Shown here one piece after another: positions 9,423 through 18,028 of a stretch of 64,000 nt of DNA. This stretch comes from Litoreibacter arenae DSM 19593 (GTDB lineage Bacteria > Pseudomonadota > Alphaproteobacteria > Rhodobacterales > Rhodobacteraceae): NCBI RefSeq assembly GCF_000442275.2, contig NZ_KE557314.1, positions 899,085 to 963,084 on the forward strand, given 5' to 3'. Position 1 is the first letter of the stretch, and every line of letters begins with the position of its first letter. Under the pieces are notes generated by a model that was given only the letters and a program-made list of their open reading frames with translations, did not search any database and was not told the DNA's origin. A program made the translations under genes and the position numbers.

Positions 9423-10201
9423 CGGCCTTTCCAGACCGGATCACGTTTTTCGGCGAAAGCTTTTGCGCCTTCAAGCTGGTCCTCGCTGGAATAGAGCCGT
9501 TTTACGGTCTCGAACTTGCTGCCGGTAATCTGGTCCATCGTGTCTTGGAACTTCTCGTCCTCGGCCTCGCGGACGATTTCCTTGATTGCGGCGTAGACCA
9601 GCGGCGGGCCGGAGGCGAGCAGGCGGGCCATGTCCCATGCTTCCTCCATCAGCTTATCAGCGGGGTGGATGTGGTTAACGATGCCCCAGCCGCGCGCCTC
9701 CTCGGCGTCGAACCAGCGGCCGGTGAACAGCAATTCCATGGCGATGTGATAGGGGATGCGCTTCGGCAGCTTGACGGAGGCCGCGTCGGCCACGGTGCCG
9801 GAGCGGATTTCGGGCAGGGCGAAGGTGGCGTGATCGGCGGCGAGGATGATGTCGGCGGACAGCGCCAGTTCCAGGCCCCCGCCGCACGCAATGCCGTTCA
9901 CGGCAGCGATCACCGGCTTGTTGAGGTTGGGCAACTCCTGCAACCCGCCGAAACCGCCGACACCGTAGTCGCCGTCGACGGCGTCGCCATCAGCGGCAGC
10001 TTTCAAATCCCAGCCGGGGCAGAAAAACTTGTCACCCGCGCCGGTGATGATGGCCACGCGCAGGTCGGGATCATCGCGGAAATCGGCGAAGACGTCGCCC
10101 ATGATGCGGGAGGTCGCGAGGTCAATGGCGTTGGCCTTGGGGCGGTCGAGCGTGACTTCGAGGATGGTGCCTTCGCGGCGGGTTTTGATCGGGTTGGTCA
10201 T
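9419..10201 (-). CDS. Enoyl-CoA hydratase, carnitinyl-CoA dehydratase (CaiD)-like
   Basis: This is a 260-residue crotonase. The oxyanion-hole segment and both CaiD-type glutamates are visible (Glu111 in GGGLELAL, Glu131 in FALPEIRSG), and the C-terminus AFAEKRDPVWKGR is almost that of CaiD. The enzyme would hydrate or dehydrate a CoA thioester such as crotonobetainyl-CoA. The ATG at 10201 has GGAGG just upstream and overlaps the stop of the acyl-CoA synthetase gene (ATGA), indicating translational coupling. No CaiB or CaiT is nearby, so carnitine as the actual substrate is only a possibility. Confidence 0.88.
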   Translation of the reverse strand: MTNPIKTRREGTILEVTLDRPKANAIDLATSRIMGDVFADFRDDPDLRVAIITGAGDKFFCPGWDLKAAADGDAVDGDYGVGGFGGLQELPNLNKPVIAAVNGIACGGGLELALSADIILAADHATFALPEIRSGTVADAASVKLPKRIPYHIAMELLFTGRWFDAEEARGWGIVNHIHPADKLMEEAWDMARLLASGPPLVYAAIKEIVREAEDEKFQDTMDQITGSKFETVKRLYSSEDQLEGAKAFAEKRDPVWKGR

Positions 10202-12219
10202 TGGGTCCTCCGGATGAGTGCGTCTGCTGCGACGGCGCTGTTCGGGCCGCAGATGAGGGGGTTCACCTCGACCTCCGCCACTGCGCCGTCTTGGGCGATG
10301 ACATAGGATTGAATGGCGAGGATTGCGTTGGTGATGGCCTCGATGTCGCAAGGGGCCGCGCCGCGATAGCCGGTGAGCAAGGGATACATTTTAAGGCGTG
10401 TTAGAGCCTGTTTTATAGCTTCCGGCGTGCTGGGGATGAGCACGGATTGGGTGTCGTTCAGCAGCTCTGTCAGGATGCCGCCTGCGCCGATGGTCAACAG
10501 GTAGCCATGGGCGGGGTCTTGCGTGACGCCGACCAACAGCTCCGCGCCTGCGTCGCACATTTCTTCGACGTGGAAGGAGGTGGCGTTGGTCATGCTGTCC
10601 ATCGCGTCGCGCACCTCGGCGCGGGAATTGCAGTCGAGGATCACGCCGCCGACATCGGACTTATGCGCCATGCCCTCGGCCTTCACCACGACGGGGAAGG
10701 TCAGCGCGTCGAGGCCGGTGGCGCTGTGGTTGGTCTGGATCGCTTTGGGAACCGACAAGCCAAACGCGGCGAGGGCGGTTTTGGCGTCGAATTCGGACAG
10801 GGTTTCCGTGGCCTCCGCCAGCGGGCGTTTTAGCACGGGCTCGGACGGAGGCGATTTGCGTGAGCGGGATGCGGCCTCAACGGCGTTCAGGGCCTCGGCC
10901 AAGCCGGCGAAGGGGATCACGCCGCCTTCCATGAGCTGCGCCGCGATGGCTTCGGGCATGAGCTCGGGCAAGGTGGCGACGACGGCGACGGGCTTGCCGG
11001 TCGCCTTGCGCATCCGCAGGGCGGCGTTGGTGGCGCAGGCCCAATCGCTGGCGTCGCAAATGTCGCTGCGCGGGTAGTCGAGCACCACCAGCGTCAGCGC
11101 GATATGCGGGGCGGCCATAGCGGACCACGCGGCGGTCATCGCGTCCTCGTCGCGCCAGATATAGGTATGATAATCCAGCGGGTTGGCGAGGGCGACCTTG
11201 GGGCCGAGGGCTTCAAACAGGCTCTGTTTCTGCTCAATTGTGAGTTCAGGGAAGGTCAAGTCGTGGTGATCGGCCATGTCGGCGACCAAGGACGCCTCGC
11301 CACCGGAACAGCTGATCGAGGAGATCCGGTTGGAGGCGAGCGGCCCCGCGATGTGCAGCAGTTTGAGCGTCTCCAAGAAACTGGGCAGGTCGGGGGAGCG
11401 CAGGATACCGAGCCGGTCGAGGAACGCTTGCGCGGCGGTGTCACCACCAGCCAGCGATGCGGTGTGACTGATCGTGGCGGCCTGCGCGTGGGTGGATTTG
11501 CCGACCTTGAGGGCGACGAGCGGAATAGATTTTGCGTGAGCCTTGGCGGCGAGCGCTTCCCAATGGCGCAAGTCACCGAAGCCTTCAATATGCAGGCCGA
11601 TCGCGGTGACGCGGGGATCGTCGAGCAGGGCCAAAGCGATGTGGGCTTGCGTGGTCTGCGCCTGATTTCCGGCGGTAATCATGTAACCGATGGGCAGGCC
11701 ACGGGTCTGCATCGTCATGTTGATCGAGATGTTGGAGGACTGGGTGAGGATTGCCACGCCGCTATCGACGCGCTTACAGCCGTGCTGGTCGGGCCAGACT
11801 GCGACACCGTCCAGCGCGTTGATGAAGCCGTAGCAGTTAGGGCCAAGGATTGGCATGTCGCCTGCGGCCTTGAGCAGGCGGGCTTGCGCGTCGGTGCCGG
11901 AAATGTCCTCGCCACTGGCCTCGGCATAGCCGGAGGCGAAGCAGACCGCGCCGCCAGCGTCGAGTTTCCGCATACGTTCGACCGCGCCGATTGTCGCCTC
12001 TCGGTTGATGCCGATGAAGGCGGCATCAGGGACTTCGGGGAGGTCAATTACGCTGGGATAGGCTCTGATTCTGGCGATTTCAGGTTTCACCGGATGAACC
12101 GCGTAAAGCGTGCCTTGATAGCCGAACTTGCGGGCTTGATGCAGCACGGCTTCGCCCCAAGCCCCGCCGCCGATAACCGCGAGGGATTTGGGGTTCAGAA
12201 GGCGCGACAGGTCAGGCAC
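10198..12219 (-). CDS. Acyl-CoA synthetase, NDP-forming (acetate-CoA ligase family)
   Basis: The 673-residue protein fuses an N-terminal CoA-binding Rossmann domain (NPKSLAVIGGGAWGE), two succinyl-CoA ligase-like domains with the phospho-histidine motif SHTASLAGGD, and a C-terminal ATP-grasp domain (FPVVVKAEGMAHKSDVGGV; EVEVNPL). It should activate an organic acid to its CoA thioester with ATP, forming ADP. The start codon is a GTG that lies inside the end of the acyl-CoA dehydrogenase gene (8-bp overlap). In this operon it likely supplies the CoA ester used by its two neighbours. The acid is unknown. Confidence 0.9.
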   Translation of the reverse strand: MPDLSRLLNPKSLAVIGGGAWGEAVLHQARKFGYQGTLYAVHPVKPEIARIRAYPSVIDLPEVPDAAFIGINREATIGAVERMRKLDAGGAVCFASGYAEASGEDISGTDAQARLLKAAGDMPILGPNCYGFINALDGVAVWPDQHGCKRVDSGVAILTQSSNISINMTMQTRGLPIGYMITAGNQAQTTQAHIALALLDDPRVTAIGLHIEGFGDLRHWEALAAKAHAKSIPLVALKVGKSTHAQAATISHTASLAGGDTAAQAFLDRLGILRSPDLPSFLETLKLLHIAGPLASNRISSISCSGGEASLVADMADHHDLTFPELTIEQKQSLFEALGPKVALANPLDYHTYIWRDEDAMTAAWSAMAAPHIALTLVVLDYPRSDICDASDWACATNAALRMRKATGKPVAVVATLPELMPEAIAAQLMEGGVIPFAGLAEALNAVEAASRSRKSPPSEPVLKRPLAEATETLSEFDAKTALAAFGLSVPKAIQTNHSATGLDALTFPVVVKAEGMAHKSDVGGVILDCNSRAEVRDAMDSMTNATSFHVEEMCDAGAELLVGVTQDPAHGYLLTIGAGGILTELLNDTQSVLIPSTPEAIKQALTRLKMYPLLTGYRGAAPCDIEAITNAILAIQSYVIAQDGAVAEVEVNPLICGPNSAVAADALIRRTQ

Positions 12220-13372
12220 CGAGCGCCCTCAGCAAATCGCGGCTGATGATGTGGCGCTGGATCTCGGACGTGCCGTCCCAGATGCGTTCCACCCGTGCGT
12301 CGCGCCAGAAACGCTCCAGCGGGAAGTCGTCCATCAGGCCCATGCCGCCGTGAATCTGGATCGCGGCGTCGGTGACACGGCCCAGCATTTCGGAGGCGTA
12401 GAGCTTGGCCGACGCGATTTCGCGGTTAGACGGCAGACCTTTGTCGAGCCTGTCGGCGGCGGCGAGGGTGAGCAGGTCGGCGGCGTCAATCTCGGTGATC
12501 ATGTCAGCAAGCTGGAAGCTGACGCCTTGGAACTTGCCGATGGGCTGGCCGAATTGTTCCCGCTCTGCGGCGTAGCTCAGCGCGTAGTCGAACACGCGGC
12601 GGGCGCGGCCGACGGACATGGTGGCAACGGTGATGCGGGTGGCGTAGAGCCATGTGTTCATCACCTCGAAACCGCCATCGACCTCGCCCAACACCTGCGC
12701 GTCGGGCAGACGACAATCGTCGAAGTCGAGGATCATGTTCTTGTAGCCGCGATGCGACACGGATTTGTAGCCATCGCGGACGGTAAAACCAGAAGTGCCG
12801 CGGTCGACCAGAAAGGCGGTGATCCGCTTTTTAGGGCCTTTTGGCGTGTCGTCTTCGCCGGTGGCGATGAAGACGATGAAGAAGTCGGCGTGATCCGCGC
12901 CGGAAATGAAATGCTTGGTGCCGTTCACCACCCAATCGCCGCCATCCCGCACAGCGGCGCATTTCATGCCGCGAATGTCGGAGCCGGCACCCGGCTCTGT
13001 CATGGCAAGGGCGTCCATCCGCTCGCCCCGCACAGCGGGCATGAGGTAGCGTTCCTTTTGGTCGCCTTCGCAGGCCATCAGGATGTTCTGCGGACGACCG
13101 AAGAAGTGGTTAAGCGCCATGGAGCCACGGCCCAACTCACGCTCAACCAGCGCAAAATCAAGGTGGCTGAGGCCCGCGCATCCGACGCTTTCGGGGAAGT
13201 TGCAGGCGTAAAATCCCAGGTTTAGGGTCTTTTGCTTGATCTCTTCGGCGATCTCGTGGGGCACCTCACCGGTACGTTCCACCAGTTCTTCATGCGGGTA
13301 GATTTCCTTTTCCACAAAGCTGCGGACGGTGGAGACGATCATCTCCTGCTCTTCATTCAGGCCATATTGCAT
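12212..13372 (-). CDS. Acyl-CoA dehydrogenase
   Basis: This FAD enzyme of 386 residues has all four family blocks: an N-terminal helical domain, AMTEPGAGSDIRG for FAD binding, AEREQFGQPIGKFQ, and IQIHGGMGLMDDFPLERFWRDARV near the C-terminus. At the position of the usual catalytic glutamate in YEGTSQIQ the sequence reads WDGTSEIQR, so aspartate replaces glutamate. This is also seen in some acyl-CoA dehydrogenase subfamilies and leaves the catalytic base open. It shares one base with the preceding aldolase gene (TGATG). It probably oxidises the product of, or makes the substrate for, the CaiD-like hydratase. Confidence 0.92.
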   Translation of the reverse strand: MQYGLNEEQEMIVSTVRSFVEKEIYPHEELVERTGEVPHEIAEEIKQKTLNLGFYACNFPESVGCAGLSHLDFALVERELGRGSMALNHFFGRPQNILMACEGDQKERYLMPAVRGERMDALAMTEPGAGSDIRGMKCAAVRDGGDWVVNGTKHFISGADHADFFIVFIATGEDDTPKGPKKRITAFLVDRGTSGFTVRDGYKSVSHRGYKNMILDFDDCRLPDAQVLGEVDGGFEVMNTWLYATRITVATMSVGRARRVFDYALSYAAEREQFGQPIGKFQGVSFQLADMITEIDAADLLTLAAADRLDKGLPSNREIASAKLYASEMLGRVTDAAIQIHGGMGLMDDFPLERFWRDARVERIWDGTSEIQRHIISRDLLRALGA

Positions 13373-14121
13373 CAGGTTGCGTAATCCGGTTGTTCGGTGT
13401 CGAGGATGGCCTTGAGTTCGGCCAAGTGGCGGATGTCCTGTTCGGGGTAGTTTTCGATTTCATCGGCGGTTTTTGCGGCGATGTCGTCGGGCAGGATCGA
13501 CAGGGGGCGACCTGTTTGCAGGGCGCGGATATAGACCTCGCAGGCGCGCTCGAAGAAATACATGCGGTTGAAGGTGTCGGCTACGGTGTCGCCGATAACC
13601 ATGATGCCGTGATTGCCCATGATCATGACCTTCTTTTTCGGGTCGGTGAACAGTTGGGCGCAACGCTCGCCTTCCTCCTCGAACGCCAGCCCGCCATAGC
13701 TGTCATCGACCACCTGACGGTCGTAGAACATGGCCGCGTTCTGGTCGAGGGGGGGGAGGATTTTGTCCTCCAGACAGGCAAGAACCGTGGCGTGGATGGA
13801 GTGGATGTGCATGGCGCAACGGGCGTGTGGGCAGTGGCGGTGCAGACCGCCATGAAGGCCCCAAGCGGTCGGATCAGGCGCATTAGGGCCTTTCAGCGTG
13901 TCGGGATCGTTGGCGTCGATCACCAGCATGTCGGAGGCTTTGATCCGCGAAAAATGCACCTGATTTGGGTTCATAAGGAACTTGGTGCCGTCGTCGTTAA
14001 TGGCGAAGGAGAAGTGGTTGGACACGCCCTCGTGCATGTTCAGCCGCGCGGTCCAGCGGAAGGCGGCGGCGAGGTCGACCCGCTCCGCCCAGTGTTCGAT
14101 ATTTGCGTGTGTTCCGTCCAT
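13372..14121 (-). CDS. Class II aldolase/adducin family protein
   Basis: The protein has 249 residues. The zinc-binding histidines are in GGLHRHCPHARCAMHIHS, the pattern of fuculose-phosphate-aldolase-like proteins, and the downstream GNHGIMVIGDTVADTF is also conserved. Members cleave or epimerise sugar phosphates, and several uncharacterised ones work on non-phosphorylated hydroxy acids. The ATG at 14121 is chosen because AAGGGGA lies just before it. It is the first gene of a four-gene operon with CoA-ester enzymes, an unusual setting. The substrate is unknown. Confidence 0.88.
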   Translation of the reverse strand: MDGTHANIEHWAERVDLAAAFRWTARLNMHEGVSNHFSFAINDDGTKFLMNPNQVHFSRIKASDMLVIDANDPDTLKGPNAPDPTAWGLHGGLHRHCPHARCAMHIHSIHATVLACLEDKILPPLDQNAAMFYDRQVVDDSYGGLAFEEEGERCAQLFTDPKKKVMIMGNHGIMVIGDTVADTFNRMYFFERACEVYIRALQTGRPLSILPDDIAAKTADEIENYPEQDIRHLAELKAILDTEQPDYAT

Positions 14122-14150
14122 GCTTATCCCCTTCGGTTTGGGCGAGTAAG

Positions 14151-14170
14151 ACATGTCAGGCGCGACATGA
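14151..14170. promoter_or_regulatory. Inverted repeat in divergent aldolase/ade promoter region
   Basis: CATGTC and GACATG are separated by six bases in the 99-bp gap between the aldolase and adenine deaminase starts. Read another way, GACATG is repeated directly with a 14-base period. It could be an operator for either gene. No regulator is adjacent. Confidence 0.35.
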
Positions 14171-14220
14171 CTAGCGATTTTGCGACTTGCACCCGTGGGC
14201 AAAGTCTGGACAATTGGAAC

Positions 14221-16023
14221 ATGGAACACCAACCCCTCAAATCATGGGCCGACAGCGCTGCGACTTTGGTCGCCGTTGCGGCTGGTCGTGCGCCTGCGGA
14301 CACGGTTCTGCGTGGCGGCAAAGTCGTGAACGTGCATACGCGCGAAGTGCTGGAGGGGTGGCAGGTTGCCATTGCCGAAGGGCGGTTTGCCTATGTCGGG
14401 CCGGATGCTTCGCATTGCATCGGGCCGGAGACTGAGGTGATCGAGCTGGGCGGGCGTTACCTGATTCCGGGGCTGTGCGACGGGCATATGCACATTGAAT
14501 CGGGGATGCTGACGCCTGCGGAGTTTGCCAGCGCGGTGATCCCGCATGGCACGACGACGATGTTCACCGACCCGCACGAGATTGCCAATGTGCTGGGGCT
14601 TCGGGGTGTGAAACTGATGCATGATGAGGCTCTGATCCAGCCCATTTCGATCTACACGCAGATGCCAAGCTGCGCGCCGTCCGCGCCGGGGTTGGAGACC
14701 ACGGGGTATGAGATTGGCCCCGACGATGTGGCCGAGGCGATGACATGGCCGGGCATTATCGGGTTGGGGGAGATGATGAATTTTCCCGGCGTGGTGCATG
14801 GCAGCCAGCAGATGCTGGCGGAGATTGCGGCGACGCAGAACGCCGGGAAAACTGTGGGCGGGCATTATGCCTCGCCTGATTTGGGGCCTGACTTTCATGC
14901 CTATGCCGCCGGTGGCCCTGCGGATGACCATGAAGGTACCTGTGAAGCGGACGCGATTGCGCGGGTGCGGCAGGGGATGCGGTCGATGATGCGGCTGGGC
15001 TCGGCTTGGTATGACGTGGAGACGCAGATTACGGCGGTGACGGAGAAGGGGCTGGATTCGCGGAATTTCATTCTGTGCACGGATGATTGCCACTCCGGCA
15101 CTTTGGTGAATGACGGGCATATGAACCGCGTGGTGCGCCATGCGATTGAATGCGGCTGCGACCCGTTGGTGGCGCTGCAGATGGCGACGATCAACACCGC
15201 GACGCATTTCGGGCTGGAGCGGGAGCTTGGCTCCATCGCGCCGGGGCGGCGGGCGGATTTGATTGTGACGTCTGATCTGCGGGAACTGCCGATTGAGCGG
15301 GTGATTGCGCACGGGCGGACCGTGGCGGAGGGGGGCGAGATTACCGTGACCTGCCCGCATCTGGATTGGCCAGAGGATGCGCGGCAGACGGTGCATCTGG
15401 GACGCGAGTTAAGCGCGACTGATTTCGAGATTAAGGCACCTGACGGGGTGGAGGCGGTCACGGCCAAGGTGATTGGCGTGGTGGAAAACCAAGCGCCGAC
15501 GGAGACGCTGAAACGCAAGGTTGCGGTGAAACAGGGTCTGTTAGAGCCGGAAGGCCCGGTCTGTCAGATCGCCTTGGTGGAGCGCCACCGCGGCACCGGA
15601 GATGTGGTCAACGCATTGGTTGAAGGCTTCGGGTATGAGGGCAACATGGCGATGGCGTCGACCGTGGCGCATGACAGCCATCACATGATCGTCGTCGGCA
15701 CCGACCGCGTGCAGATGGCGCTGGCGGCGAACCGCTTGGCGGAGATCGGCGGCGGCGTCACCGTTTGGAAAGACGGAGAAGAACTGGCATTGGTCGAGCT
15801 GCCGATTGCGGGCCTCATGTCCGACCGCCCCGCCAAGGAGGTCGCCGCTAAGGCGGACGGGATGGTCGCGGCCATGCAGGCCTGCGGCTGCACATTGAAC
15901 AACGCGTATATGCAGCACTCGCTGCTGGCGCTCGTGGTCATTCCATCGCTTCGGATATCCGATCTGGGGCTGGTGGACGTGACCAAATTTGAACTGACAG
16001 AATTGATAGAGGAAACTCAATGA
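14221..16023 (+). CDS. ade: Adenine deaminase
   Basis: This metal-dependent amidohydrolase converts adenine to hypoxanthine and ammonia. The 600-residue length is standard for the bacterial Ade family. The metal ligands appear in LCDGHMHIESGML, GGHYASPDLGP and LCTDDCHSG, and the C-terminal adenine deaminase domain is present (HDSHHMIVVGTDRVQMALAANRL). The ATG at 14221 is chosen; the open frame extends far upstream, but only opposite the aldolase gene. It overlaps amn by four bases (ATGA), so both purine salvage enzymes are made together. Confidence 0.96.
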   Translation: MEHQPLKSWADSAATLVAVAAGRAPADTVLRGGKVVNVHTREVLEGWQVAIAEGRFAYVGPDASHCIGPETEVIELGGRYLIPGLCDGHMHIESGMLTPAEFASAVIPHGTTTMFTDPHEIANVLGLRGVKLMHDEALIQPISIYTQMPSCAPSAPGLETTGYEIGPDDVAEAMTWPGIIGLGEMMNFPGVVHGSQQMLAEIAATQNAGKTVGGHYASPDLGPDFHAYAAGGPADDHEGTCEADAIARVRQGMRSMMRLGSAWYDVETQITAVTEKGLDSRNFILCTDDCHSGTLVNDGHMNRVVRHAIECGCDPLVALQMATINTATHFGLERELGSIAPGRRADLIVTSDLRELPIERVIAHGRTVAEGGEITVTCPHLDWPEDARQTVHLGRELSATDFEIKAPDGVEAVTAKVIGVVENQAPTETLKRKVAVKQGLLEPEGPVCQIALVERHRGTGDVVNALVEGFGYEGNMAMASTVAHDSHHMIVVGTDRVQMALAANRLAEIGGGVTVWKDGEELALVELPIAGLMSDRPAKEVAAKADGMVAAMQACGCTLNNAYMQHSLLALVVIPSLRISDLGLVDVTKFELTELIEETQ

Positions 16024-17504
16024 TCGGCACTGATGCCAACCTTCCCTTTCGAACCCCGGAAACCCCGCCGTCGGAGCTGTTCACCGACCCTAAAGCGGCG
16101 GTGGAGCGGCTTCGTGAACTCTACGACACGGCCACGTCCTTCCTGACGCAGAGCTTCCGCGACAGCCTTGTGGGCAATCCGCCCGCCGAGCGCTACCGTG
16201 CGTTCTACCCTGAAATCAGGATCACCACGCAGAGTTTTGCCAAGGTCGACAGCCGCCTGAGCTTTGGCCATGTGGCCAAACCCGGCACCTATGCGACGAC
16301 CGTGACGCGGCCGGACCTGTTTCAATACTACCTTGAGCAGCAGATTCAGCTGCTGATCGACAATCACGGGGTCTCGGTCGAGATCGGGCCGTCCTCGACC
16401 CCGATGCCGATGCATTTCGCCGTCGCCAACGCACCGGACCTGACGGTCCCGCAAGACGGGGCGATGGAATTCACCCTGCGCGACGTGTTCGACGTGCCGG
16501 ATCTGGCGACGACGAATGATGACATCGTAAATGGCACGCTGGCGGAAATGCTGGAATCGCCCGCTCCGCTGGCGCCGTTCACCGCGCAACGGATCGACTA
16601 TTCGCTGGCGCGCCTGTCGCATTACACCGCGACGGAGGCGGAGCATTTTCAGAACCACGTTCTGTTTACCAACTACCAGTTCTACGTGGAGGAGTTCGAG
16701 GCCTACGCGCGGCAGATGCTGGCGGACCCGGACAGCGGCTACACGGCGTTCGTGAGCACCGGAAACCATGTGCTGACCGACCCCGAAGGCTCGATCCCCG
16801 TGACCGAGAAAACGCCGCAAATGCCGACCTATCACCTGAAGCGCAAGCACGGGTCTGGCATCACTTTGGTCAATATCGGGGTGGGGCCGTCCAATGCGAA
16901 AACCGCGACGGACCATATCGCGGTGCTGCGGCCTCATGCGTGGATCATGGTCGGGCATTGCGCGGGGTTGCGGAATTCCCAAAGTCTGGGCGATTTCGTG
17001 CTGGCCCATGCTTACCTGCGCGAGGACCATGTGCTGGATGATGACTTGCCGGTTTGGGTGCCAATTCCGGCGCTGGCGGAGATTCAGATCGCCTTGGAAA
17101 AGAGCGTGGCCGAGATCACCCAGTTCGAAGGGTTCGATTTGAAGCGGATCATGCGCACAGGGACCGTTGCGACCATCGACAACCGCAACTGGGAGTTGCG
17201 CGACCAGTCCGGTCCGGTGCAACGGCTGAGCCAGTCCCGCGCGATTGCGCTGGATATGGAAAGCGCGACGATCGCCGCCAACGGGTTCCGCTTCCGTGTG
17301 CCCTACGGGACGTTGCTTTGTGTCTCGGACAAGCCGCTGCATGGCGAATTGAAGTTGCCAGGGATGGCGTCAGACTTCTATAAAACGCAGGTGTCGCGGC
17401 ATCTTTTGATCGGAATCCGCGCCATGGAGCACCTGCGAGACATGCCTCTGGAACGGCTCCATTCGCGGAAATTGCGCAGTTTTGCGGAGACTGCGTTCCT
17501 CTGA
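16020..17504 (+). CDS. amn: AMP nucleosidase
   Basis: The enzyme hydrolyses AMP to adenine and ribose 5-phosphate. The 494-residue protein has the AMP nucleosidase N-terminal domain (FYPEIRITTQS, FGHVAKPGTYATTVTRP) and the C-terminal nucleoside phosphorylase-like domain with VGHCAGLRNSQSLGDFVLAHAY and the conserved ALDMESATIAANG. It is translationally coupled to adenine deaminase, so the pair would carry AMP to hypoxanthine and release ammonia. No terminator is evident in the 130 bp after its stop. Confidence 0.95.
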   Translation: MIGTDANLPFRTPETPPSELFTDPKAAVERLRELYDTATSFLTQSFRDSLVGNPPAERYRAFYPEIRITTQSFAKVDSRLSFGHVAKPGTYATTVTRPDLFQYYLEQQIQLLIDNHGVSVEIGPSSTPMPMHFAVANAPDLTVPQDGAMEFTLRDVFDVPDLATTNDDIVNGTLAEMLESPAPLAPFTAQRIDYSLARLSHYTATEAEHFQNHVLFTNYQFYVEEFEAYARQMLADPDSGYTAFVSTGNHVLTDPEGSIPVTEKTPQMPTYHLKRKHGSGITLVNIGVGPSNAKTATDHIAVLRPHAWIMVGHCAGLRNSQSLGDFVLAHAYLREDHVLDDDLPVWVPIPALAEIQIALEKSVAEITQFEGFDLKRIMRTGTVATIDNRNWELRDQSGPVQRLSQSRAIALDMESATIAANGFRFRVPYGTLLCVSDKPLHGELKLPGMASDFYKTQVSRHLLIGIRAMEHLRDMPLERLHSRKLRSFAETAFL

Positions 17505-17637
17505 CCCTAGGTAAATGGCGAAAAAACGTGAAAAAGAAGGGGTTTTTGCACACTAATTGTTGTGCGCCCCCGCAATATTCAGTTAGGTTCCGGCGATAAC
17601 ACCCCAAACGTGGGGCATTACAGAGGGAGCAGAGCTC

Positions 17638-17928
17638 ATGGCAACGAAACCTATGACCAAAACACAACTGGTCGCCGCATTGGCAGAAGAAGCCGGTACC
17701 GACAAGAAGGGCGCTGCTGCTGCTCTGGACGGTATCATCGCAATCATCACCCGCGAAGTATCCGGCGGCGGCGCAGTGACCCTGCCTGGCGTTGGCAAAA
17801 TCTACTGCCGCGAACGTCCGGCACGTATGGTTCGCAACCCCGCCACTGGCGAGCAGATTTCCAAAGACGCTGACAAAGTGGTCAAAATGACCATCGCGAA
17901 AGCTCTTAAGGACAGCGTTAACGGCTGA
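17638..17928 (+). CDS. HU family DNA-binding protein
   Basis: The 96-residue nucleoid protein has the HU/IHF fold. The N-terminal helices include TKTQLVAALAEEAGTDKKGAAAALDG, and the beta-arm region has LPGVGKIYCRERPARMVRNPATGEQI, where the Arg-Asn-Pro tip intercalates into DNA. HU is small, abundant and bends DNA. The gene stands alone, with a strong Shine-Dalgarno sequence (AGGGAGCAGAGCTC before ATG) and its own terminator, as expected for a highly expressed gene. It differs from the common HupB by an N-terminal extension of a few residues. Confidence 0.93.
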   Translation: MATKPMTKTQLVAALAEEAGTDKKGAAAALDGIIAIITREVSGGGAVTLPGVGKIYCRERPARMVRNPATGEQISKDADKVVKMTIAKALKDSVNG

Positions 17929-17953
17929 TCGCCCGTTACGTTTTCAGATTTGA

Positions 17954-17982
17954 GGGTCGCCTTCGGGCGGCCCTTTTCTTTT
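17954..17982 (+). terminator. Rho-independent terminator after HU
   Basis: An 8-bp stem GGGTCGCC/GGCGGCCC (one G-U pair) with a TTCG tetraloop is followed by TTTTCTTTT. It lies 25 bp after the HU stop. Confidence 0.9.
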
Positions 17983-18028
17983 GCTACCGTTCGCGTGACA
18001 GTGCCGCGAAACAGGCAGGGATTTCGGC

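Noticed and set aside
10202-10351. Upstream extension of the CaiD-like gene
   Set aside because: It is the out-of-frame overlap with the acyl-CoA synthetase; the ATG at 10201 has GGAGG and the correct CaiD N-terminus.
13390-14220. 277-codon N-terminal extension of adenine deaminase
   Set aside because: The extension is entirely antisense to the class II aldolase, and Ade family proteins begin at the ATG at 14221.
17546-17580. Promoter and GCACA/TGTGC operator for HU
   Set aside because: The inverted repeat is only five bases, and no -35/-10 pair with good spacing could be fixed. Possible, but not supported enough to list.
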